From Paraspadella gotoi (taxonomy: Eukaryota; Chaetognatha): 64,000 bases of DNA. Below, in pieces: positions 1-52,585 of this stretch. The first letter of the stretch is position 1. Each line of letters opens with the position of its first letter. A program made the translations under genes and the position numbers. Location of the stretch: contig CM119264.1 of NCBI GenBank assembly GCA_051294375.1, positions 31,128,135-31,192,134 on the forward strand, written 5' to 3'. Below the pieces are notes generated by a model, which was not told where the DNA came from, searched no databases, and saw only the letters and a program-made list of their open reading frames with translations.

Positions 1-181
1 CGGCCTTTAACGCGCCGTTTCGTGAATTCGTTTATAAACGACGTCGTCGCCGGTTTATCTCACTTTCACGGAATCACGCTGTAGAAGTAAAAAATCTCGA
101 AACTCAACAATATAACAAAAAAAGTTTCACTAACTTTTAATAATCAAGTCAAATCAAATCAAATCATATCGCGCTATTATC

Positions 182-42050
<41,869 letters not shown>

Positions 42051-42224
42051 GAGTGGGAGGAGAGTTGTGATAAAGAGTTGTGATAGATGGTGAGAGTTGT
42101 GATGAAGTGAGTGCACTTGAATTATATAAACATTTTTTTGGTGTTTTGATTGAATTAATTTAAGAATTAGGAAAACTATATTAGTTTAAAATTTATTTCT
42201 CGAAATGATGGCTATATTTTATTA

Positions 42225-42287
<63 letters not shown>

Positions 42288-42826
42288 TCTCTCATATCCA
42301 CCCGTGCCAAAATTTGTTAGACTTAGTCTTCAAAATCGTTTGATTCAAAAAATTTCAGAAAATTTTTTCTCGTTTTGTTTTCTGTTTTTGCGTTTTTGGT
42401 TCCCATGGAGACGAAAAAAAAAGTTATTTTGAGACGCAGATTCGTCGAAATAAAATTTGAAATTTTATTGTACAATTGCGTTCTTAATTTCAAAAAAATA
42501 TAACGGAGCGGCGAGTAGTTCAGAGTAGCTTTAAACAAATAAAATATATCAGACACAAAGATAATTATAGTTAAGAAAATATAATTTTGTGTGGTTAGTT
42601 TTGCGATAAAAATACCGAAAGATTGTTTTTTTATCACAAGAATTTAAATTTAATTATTTTTTTCATTTAAATATAAACGATGAACAAAAATAAACGATTT
42701 ATGGCATTTGTTTTTAGTCACTTATAGTTTATCTCCTAATCTGAGAACAATTTCATATAATATGTTCCCATTATCATCTGTTATTTATCATTTGTTCCCA
42801 TCTGTTCCCATATGTTGCCATCTGTA
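42051..42826. other. Convergent intergenic region
   Basis: Between the E75 stop and the kinase-like gene stop. AT-rich, with (CT)n at 42228-42284. No clear poly(A) signal close to either stop stands out. Confidence 0.6.
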
Positions 42827-43322
42827 TCAAATTTCGTCTTCTTCGGCGCCCAAAGTCATTTGTTCATCCGTTTCAATCTGATAGAACGAATGAATGAATG
42901 ATCAAACAAATGGATGAATGAAGTAATGAATGAATGAGTAAATAAATGATGGATTGAGTAAGTTGATAAATAAATTATTGAATAAATGAAAGAATACAAA
43001 ATTAAATGAATGAAATAAATAAATAAAAGAATGAATTCAATATTTTATGAATGGAGACTACTGACCTCCAAGCCCTCGAGATCGTCGTAAGTGTTGGGCA
43101 TGTACCAACTCAGATCGCAATGCATCAGTGGTGCTGGAGTATTGCAGAAGAGAACGAAAACAAGGGTGATTGCAGTCGTATTCCAAAAGCGTTAGGGAAA
43201 TTATTAGGTAAAATAGATAAATGTTAATCAATCAATCAATCAATCAATCAATCACCGATAGATGGCAGCGGTAGCGTCTCTTCGTTTGTGATCCAAGTCG
43301 TATTTCCTCGTTCCACTAATTC
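42827..43322 (-). CDS. Kinase-like gene: C-terminal tail exons
   Basis: Exons 43256-43322 (ELVERGNTTWITNEETLPLP), about 43065-43133 (PLMHCDLSWYMPNTYDDLEG) and 42827-42877 (IETDEQMTLGAEEDEI-stop), joined in phases 0, 1 and 0. Arginine kinases normally end a few residues after the LEK helix, so this acidic tail of about 60 residues is an addition. Confidence 0.75.
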
Positions 43323-43938
43323 CTACATCAGAAGAATCAAATTGTATTGTTAAAAATTAACAATACAAAAAAATATCTAGTTTAAAATGCTTTTCAGTTT
43401 TCCGGATTTTGACGACAACATTGTTTTTTCTTCAGTAAGCTAAAAATACTACTTTTTAATTTAATATTTTCTTTAGGCAGATAACGTAAAGTTGAGTCGC
43501 GCTTAGCTTAGCTTAACTAAATCTGCGATCCGTCACCCTAAACCCTAACCCTAACCTTAACCCTAACCCGAATCACTAACCTAAATCTTAAACCCTTAAC
43601 ATATTCATTAACCCTAATATCTTTAACCCTTAACCCTAATCCTTAACTATGTATTAAATCTCAAAAACATATAAAAACTAACTTTTTCGCATTACTGATT
43701 TTAACTGAAATAAGACCCTCTTGGAAAATATGGCCGAAAATCTCTACCAGTAGGAATTTGTCCAGAGCGATCAACTTGGTGCATCCCTCGTAGACGCACT
43801 GGGTCAGCTCGCTCTCACTGAAGCCCAGTGTCTCCAGGTTGTAGATTGTGGTGGCATCAGCTTCAAAAGGATCTCGTTCTTGTCCGAGACTGTGTTTGCG
43901 TAGGAAACGCTTGAAGGGGCAGGGAGACGAAATGTCTT

Positions 43939-43974
<36 letters not shown>

Positions 43975-44902
43975 TCCATCTCCAGCCAAACCTGCATCAG
44001 CTTTTGATTCTTGAAGACGCACTGCAACTTCATCTTGACCCTGATGATCATCGCTGTCCCCAAATCTCCCGGACAAGTGGTGATGAACCCGAGATGGTGG
44101 TCCGCGGAGAAGTGGTGCCCCGCGATGTCGCGCAGCCGCTCTTCAAAGACGTCCAGGATGATGGCGTGGTTTTGGAAGACCTTGCGGAGTTTGTTCGAAC
44201 GCTGGAGGAAGAAGAAGAGGGAGAGTTGGGGCTCTCTTTTCCGAAAACGTGCCATTTCACCCTAAATTCGGGATAAAACTAGTTTTTTAGGATTAAAGAT
44301 TTGGTGAATGTTAAGGATTAGATGAAGGATTAAGTAAAGGATTAAGTGAAGGATTAGAGATTAAAGTTAGTGACTGAGTTAAGAGAAAAAGTTAAGAATT
44401 AAGGGAAATCATTATATTAAAAGTTTATTATTAGATTAAAATTAAGTTAAGGAAATAAAGAAAAGAAATTGGGTGCTTTTGGAAAGTTGATTTTAAAATT
44501 TTTTTCTGTTGATTTCCATAAATAAGCTAACTTACCTCTGACTTTTGACTGGTATGCTGGTTTAAAGCCCCCATCCCTCTATTAAAATAATATCACCAAT
44601 TTCACAATAGGCTAAGCTAAGTTTTAATAAAATAAATTAATTAACTTTTTAACCTTTAACAGCTTGTATTTTACCTCGACCGAAATGAAGGTCATGTGAT
44701 CTAATTCGTTGATCTTGCAAACGACCGTCCGCTCAGAGTTGCTCCAAAACCCACGAGCGTCAGGCCAATCACGAAGCACGCCTGTCGCCTGGTGAGAGAG
44801 AGANNNNNNNNNNNNNNNNNNNNNNNNNNNNNNNNNNNNNNNNNNNNNNNNNNNNNNNNNNNNNNNNNNNNNNNNNNNNNNNNNNNNNNNNNNNNNNNNN
44901 NN

Positions 44903-44937
<35 letters not shown>

Positions 44938-47900
44938 ATGACAACGACGCCGAAAATTGTAAATTACAAATTGATTAATGGATAAAAATACAAACCCGAG
45001 TAAAATGTTTCTAACAATGGCAAAGATATTGATCGCTATGTTAATTTGTCTTAACGGGCTATTCCCACCAATCACAATCCTTTTGCCAATCCTGTCTCCA
45101 ACCTGCAATACTGCTCTGCTCGACGGCGGATAAAAGCAGCAGTCCAAACCTAATTCATCATCATTCTGATGCATTTGCTGCCGTGAGAGTCGAGAATATT
45201 GCACGTAGCTCCCTTTGACTTCGAAATCGACTTTCTTGTGCTCCAAGTATCTGCAGGAAGGGAAAGAGACGGGGAGACAGATGGAAAAAGATGGGAAGCA
45301 GATGAGAACAGATGGGATGAGGTGAGCAAAATAAAAAAGCAAAAACTCAAATTCACAAAACTGAAACAAGTAATTTTGAAATTTTCACAAATCTAATCTA
45401 ATCTAATAAATCTAATCTTATTGATTAAATTGAACGAATTTGAGCAAAAAACAATGACGGATCTGCCTACGATAATTTGGTGGTAAGCAGCTAATCAGAT
45501 GATAAGTCATGATTAACCTTCCAATTTATGATCATAACAGATCGAAACATTACAAATAGTAACCGATTTCGTAATAAATCAATAAAAATAACTATCAATC
45601 GATTTATCAATCGGTCAATCAATCAATCGTACAGCAAAAATATATTAAGAAAANNNNNNNNNNNNNNNNNNNNNNNNNNNNNNNNNNNNNNNNNNNNNNN
45701 NNNNNNNNNNNNNNNNNNNNNNNNNNNNNNNNNNNNNNNNNNNNNNNNNNNNNNNNNNNNNNNNNNNNNNNNNNNNNNNNNNNNNNNNNNNNNNNNNNNN
45801 NNNNNNNNNNNNNNNNNNNNNNNNNNNNNNNNNNNNNNNNNNNNNNNNNNNNNNNNNNNNNNNNNNNNNNNNNNNNNNNNNNNNNNNNNNNNNNNNNNNN
45901 NNNNNNNNNNNNNNNNNNNNNNNNNNNNNNNNNNNNNNNNNNNNNNNNNNNNNNNNNNNNNNNNNNNNNNNNNNNNNNNNNNNNNNNNNNNNNNNNNNNN
46001 NNNNNNNNNNNNNNNNNNNNNNNNNNNNNNNNNNNNNNNNNNNNNNNNNNNNNNNNNNNNNNNNNNNNNNNNNNNNNNNNNNNNNNNNNNNNNNNNNNNN
46101 NNNNNNNNNNNNNNNNNNNNNNNNNNNNNNNNNNNNNNNNNNNNNNNNNNNNNNNNNNNNNNNNNNNNNNNNNNNNNNNNNNNNNNNNNNNNNNNNNNNN
46201 NNNNNNNNNNNNNNNNNNNNNNNNNNNNNNNNNNNNNNNNNNNNNNNNNNNNNNNNNNNNNNNAATCACTCTCAAGGGGAAGGTATGGCAAAGATCGATC
46301 ACTTTAAAAGAGGAATGGATGGCAAAGATCAATCACTCTAAAGGGGAAGGTATGGCAAAGATCGATCACTCAAAAGGGGAAGGGATGGCAAAGATCGATC
46401 ACTCTAAATGAGGAATAGATGGCAAAGATCTATCACTCTAAAAGGGAGTGAGGGGTGACTATGCCCTTTAGCATATATTTTGATTTCAAAGCTGTTAAAG
46501 TATATAACAAACACCCTGTAGCAAATATTTTTATTCAATCGCCCTGTCGGAAATATCCTAATTTTAAACCTAATCAAATGGTCGGCTATTGCCTTGTAGC
46601 AAATGCATGGGTGTGACAATGCCCTGTACGACAAACTTTGCTTTCAAACCTGTGAAAGTAGTCAGGAAACGCCCTGTAGCAATCTTCGTCCCCGGCGACT
46701 GCGCCGACGCCAGCGACAGGATTTCGAGTCCGAAATCTTGCGGCGCCGAGTGGATTGTCGACGCCGACCTGGATGACGGAGCTGGCAGATAGGGGAACAG
46801 ATGGGATAGCAGATGAAAGACAGATGTGATAGGAGATAAGAGAGGATATGGCAAATGGGATAGGAAATGACGGATGGGGGAAGAGATAGTAGAGGAGATG
46901 GAAGATGGCACATGGGAGAGGAGATGGCAGATGGGGGAACAGATGTGATAGCATATGGAATAGAAAAGGGGAGATGGCAGAATGCAGATGGAGGAAGAGA
47001 TGGGATAAAAGATTTGAGATGGGTGAGGGGATGGCAGATGGGAGAGGTAGATGGGGTCGTAGATAAGATAAGAGATGGCAGATGGGACAGCGGATAGGAT
47101 AGTACAAATGTCAAGAGGATTGAATCAGAGATAAAAATCACATTTTGCAAAACGTCCTTTTCCATCAAAGGTTGGGATAAGACGGATCATCTGTGATCAC
47201 CTATGATCACCTTTGAAGACGGATCACCCGTGATTCTCCGAGTGAGGCGTTGAAAGAAAATTCAAGGATTAGGAACGGAAATGGGGTACTCTCGGAATAT
47301 AGTGCCCATTTCCCCACCGCCCTTACCTAAAGGGAAATCCCTCGGCGGATTCTTCTCCCGCGTATTTGAGATAAATTCCTTCGTCCTCATCTAAAGCGAC
47401 ACCACCGGCAGTTTTATTCTTTCGAACAAAAGGCGCGTCAGAACTCAACACTTCGCGCTGCGGCGCAGTTTTTTTGCTGCGGACGGATCCGCCGCTGGCT
47501 GCCGCTTTCGCTGGCTTCGCTGACTTCTCCGCAGTTTTTGACTGGAAGGATGAAAGGATATTGAACACTATTTTATCTAGTTTAGGCTTTTTTTTACATT
47601 TAAATACACCTAATTATTAGAATTTCAGTTAGTCATTTGAATTATTTAGTCCTTTCCTCGCTCATCATCTTTTTTCCTCTTCCTCCTTCCTCTTCCTCCT
47701 CACCTTCCCAGACTTGAGGCTTTCCTCGCTCTTCTTCTTCTTTCCTCCAAACTTCTTCGTCTTCGTCTTCGGCGGTGACATCGGTTCTGGCGGCGGCTCG
47801 TTGCGCGGGAGGGAAGAAAAATCGAGAGAGACAAAGCGAGGCATTTGGTCTGAGCGGAAGGTGAAGTCCTTTGGGGATGAGAGAGAGAGGGAGAGAGGGA

Positions 47901-50900
47901 GAGAGGAAAGAAAGTAAGAGGGGTGGTAGGGATAAATGGTGATTAAGAGTAATTAAAAGAGAGAAGGGAGAAAAATATAAATTATAATTTATATAACTTC
48001 ATTGATAGGGAAGCCAGGTACTATGGGAATGAATAAACCAGAGTAAGTTTCATTGACTCACACGACTGAGCGTCTTTTCCATGGCCAAAATGTGATTCAC
48101 AGCTGAAGTGAAGTGAATAAAAGACTCGATTTCTGTGACTCCTAATCGATCGATGTTGCAGATGCTGATTTCCTAAAGGCCAAAAGTTAGGAACTGTCTG
48201 TGTCTCTCTCTCTCTCTCCCTCCCCCCTCACCTTAAACCTACTCATTCTCTCCTCTTCATCGTCCCAATCCTCTCTCGTCTCTCTCTCTCCATCTTCTCT
48301 CTCTCTCTCCCCTCTCCACCCTCACCCTTAACTCTAACTCATCTCTTCCTCTTCATCGTCCCAATCCTCCAACGATATCTTCTTCTCCAACTCCTCCTCC
48401 TTCTTCATCCCAAACTCCTCCTCTTCCTCCTCCCTCTCGTCCTCTCTCCTCCTCCTTAATCTCAGACGAGTGAGAATCGCGTCGAGAAGAGGGAAACCGG
48501 AGAGGAAGGGGAGCTTCACTCTGTAGGATGGGAGGGAGAGGGGGAGTGGGGAGGGATTAGAGGGAGAAGGGGAGGAGGGAGAGAGGAGAGGGGGAGGAGG
48601 GAGAAGGGGGAAGGACGGGGAGGAGGGGGAGGGAGGGAGGATGAGGGAGAAAGGGGAGGGAGGGAGGAGAGGGGAGGAAGGGGGAGAGGGAAGGAGTATA
48701 GAAGGAGTGAGAGAGGAGAGGAAGAAAGGAGGAAGAGGGAAGGGAGAGGGAGAGATGGAGGGAACAGCGGGAGAAGAGTGGGAGAGAGGTAGGAGAGAGG
48801 GAGCGAGAAAGAGAGGGAGGGGAGAGGTGGCAGAGAATAGGGGATAGAGGGGAGGAGAGGGAGGTAAGAGAGGTAAGAGAGAGGAAAAAGGGAGGAAAGA
48901 GAGAGGAAAGAAAGGGGGTAAGAAAAGAAGAGAAAGAGGGAGAAATTAATAATTGGGGTAAGGAGAAAAACGGAGAAAGGGAAAGTAAAAACAAAATATA
49001 CTAGTAATAATACTAATAATATAGTAGGAAGACAATATTAAACAACAAAAACAACAACCAAAAAACGGCAAAAACAACAACAAGTACAAAAACAACATTT
49101 GTTTTCACCTGACGACAAACGTCATTGCAGTGCCAAGATTTCCCGGTGCGGCGCCAAGAAATCCCAAATGCGGATCCCAGTCGAAAAATACTTTGTTTTC
49201 CGCCAGACGAAGTTGGACCAAACGAAGGAGATAAAGCATTTGCACCATGGCCGAACGCAGGTCACCGCCCACCTCAAAAAATGGGAATTGGGTTGGTTCC
49301 GAACCCACGACCCGTTCCATGGTTGCTAGACGGGATTTCGGACAGTCATCTTCAGCCAACTTAGCACCTTTTCCAAAATTCTTACTTTATGATGATTTCA
49401 ATTTTGAAATTTTCTTTCAGAGTTTGCCACTGATCGCTCGAATAGCGAAATGGAATCTATTTTTAGAATAGTCCACTTGCAATGTCTAATTATTTCAATG
49501 TTTACTAATGTCAAATTGTATCATAATTAATTGATTTGCCTAAATCCTTTTACTTCCTTTTTTCGACTCTCACCTTTGACGAGTTCAACGTTAGATGATC
49601 CCTTCCGTGCAACTGCACGTACAATGCTCCCTCCTGCGCGCACCACACGCTCCGTCCGTACGGCCAATCACGTGCCACTTGGCCGTCCGCCAGGGGATCC
49701 GGCAATAGAGGCGTCACCGGCCGGAAAAGCGGTGTTTCCGCTGCCGGAAGTTCGTCGGGGGAAAAGAATTTGCCGACGTATTTGCCTTCCATCGTCGCCA
49801 GGACGTGTTTGAGGCTGGAAGAAATGTTGCTCTTTTATTTTTTTATATCGAGAGCGAGACTCTTGTAACTAATTTGAATATTGTATCTGTTTATGACATT
49901 CCACCACTTCTGTCAAAATTGTTTGTCATTTTAAATATTGTATAAACAAGTTTGAGCAAACAATGTCGGATCTGCCCACGATCATTAGCAGTAATTAATT
50001 AATTAATACAAACTATATGAACTAAAATAATAATTTAATTAATAAATTAATTAATTTGATCCGAAATGTTTGTTTTTAGGTCTTTTTGTCACGAGTAATT
50101 GGTGTTTTTTGCTAAGGTGGGACGGACGGACTGACGGACAGATTTAGTGGGCGGACCGACGGACCGACAAAGTGAATTATAGAAATATAGAGTCGGGATC
50201 TGCTGATATTTTGATACTTTGATATTTTGATATTTTGATACTTTTCCACAGAAAAACTCGACCAATTTCTAACGTCTTTTTGAGGAAATAATTGTGTTAA
50301 GTTCCTTTCATTTCGTTGTTTTGAGCGAATTAGGAAAGACAGTTTTGGATGGAACAACGAAATAATTAAAATTTCTAAATCGCTCCAGTAATCCTTAATA
50401 AACCACCCGCTCCTCTAATCCGCTCCATTCCAACCTGAAATCCGCGTCTCCTCTCAACGCCCGAGAAATGACGCCGGCGTAAGGAAATCCGGCGAGATTC
50501 CTCGATGCCACGACGCCGCACCAGACGACGAAGGATCCGGCGCCGACGAGCGTCGCGTCCGGAGGAAGATGAAGGGGGTTCAAGTCGACAGGTTGAAGAC
50601 CGTCTTTGGGGTAGCTTGCATTTTGAAGAGGGAGTCGATGGGATTTATTAAGAAGGCCGATCGGTTTATTGGCCGATCGGTTAATATGTTGATCGACTGA
50701 TGGGCTGATTGGTAATTGGTTGATGGGCGGTGTGTTAAAAATATGAAGGCTGATTGTTTGATTGGTTTATGGGTTATTGGTTTAAGGTTGTTCTGTACTT
50801 GGTTGATAGGTTATATGTTGATTAGTTGATGGGTGATTATTTGATTGGTTGACAGCCGATTGGCAGATTTGTTGATTGGTCGATTAGTTTTGTGGTGATT

Positions 50901-51236
50901 GATTGGTTGACTGGTTAATCGGTAATTGGTAGATTGGTAATTGCTTATTTTACTGTTATATGATTGGTTGATTGGTAAACTTTCCTTTCCTCACCCATTA
51001 TGTCTCATGCTGATGACAAGATCGAAAAAAGTCTGGAAAATTTTGTAAGATTCTGAATCTGGAGCGCGACATCCGGATTTAAGAGGAAAAGTCATTCCGG
51101 GCATGAAATTCTGTGGAGGGGGAATGAGAGGAAGTGAATCTCTCTCTCTCTCTCTCTCTCTCTCCTCTCGTTTCTTCTCTCTCTCTCTCTGGTATAGGCC
51201 GCGGAGTGTGTGCCCATGACCGTATCCGTGTATTCA

Positions 51237-51274
<38 letters not shown>

Positions 51275-51278
51275 CTCT

Positions 51279-51322
<44 letters not shown>

Positions 51323-52262
51323 GCCTTGACCAGCTCCACCATGTCCTTTTCTCTCAGCCTCCAGTTGTGATCGACTGCGGTTTGAATCACGTGATCGAAT
51401 GTGAATCCGTGACTCGTGATTCGTCGACTCATTTCCTCGTAGAGAGAAGACTTCATGGCGATCGCCGTGCAGTTGAGAGTGTCTGGATTAATTGATTGAT
51501 TGATTGATTGATTAGTTGATTGATTGAATGATTAGTTCGTTGACAAGTCGATTATTAGATTGATTGACTTGTTTTATTACCTAACCGAATGATTGATTTG
51601 TTTTGCTTGTTCGATTGATTGATTGACTGACGTATCATTGGAAATATTGATCAATTGAATGACTATTTTCCCTCCTTTTTTACTTTACCGGTCAGTTTAG
51701 GATAGTTGTTGGGCGGAGCTTTGCAAGTGGGTCCCTTGCAAAAACCCGGGATGCAATAACCTTCACATCCGGTTCTCGGTTTATCTGGTTTTTCGTAAAT
51801 TTCGCTTTTGGCTTTTGCAAGTTCGCCCCGGCATCGCTGGGCGTGAGGAAGGCGTTGGATATCGGGTGAATCAAAGGAATTGTAGATAAGAAAAAAAGTG
51901 TGATCAAAACTTTAACTCATTAATTTCGCCAGCCGTAGAACGGGTCCCAAGGCGGTTTACGGCCGTCCTCACGATTCCCGCTGGGGAGGTACCATTGGGG
52001 ATGGATCTCTGGCATCTGATGGTCATGAGCTGAGGGTGTTACTCAATGAGCCACCGGGTCACGACAGAAGTCATATTAATAGGCGGGGGAAATTGCCTCC
52101 CTCCAGAATGAGAGTAATTAATGATTAAGAAATTTAATTAATATAAAATGAATAAAAGGAAAAATATATTTTCAGAGTCATGATTCTGGATTTTGAAAAT
52201 GGAAAATGTAAAAGTTAGGCCAGATGCGATTCCTTGTAAGTTTTATAAATTGGAAAGAAACT

Positions 52263-52328
<66 letters not shown>

Positions 52329-52514
52329 TTTTTCTCACAGCAAATTTTCCAGCGAGTTCCATCGTCAAGGGAATGGCGCCGTCGCCAGTCGCACCTGAAG
52401 TTGTTTGTTGATGTTGTAATGTGATTTTGTAAGGTAATTTAGTTTCAATATCTTATTCTCCAATTCATTTGCAAAGTTTCACCTTTTCTTTCTCCTCAGA
52501 CAATATATATATCA

Positions 52515-52585
<71 letters not shown>

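Noticed and set aside
52193-52424. Poly-His/poly-Ile plus-strand frames at the CAT repeat
   Set aside because: Repeat-driven and antisense to a well-phased kinase-like exon.
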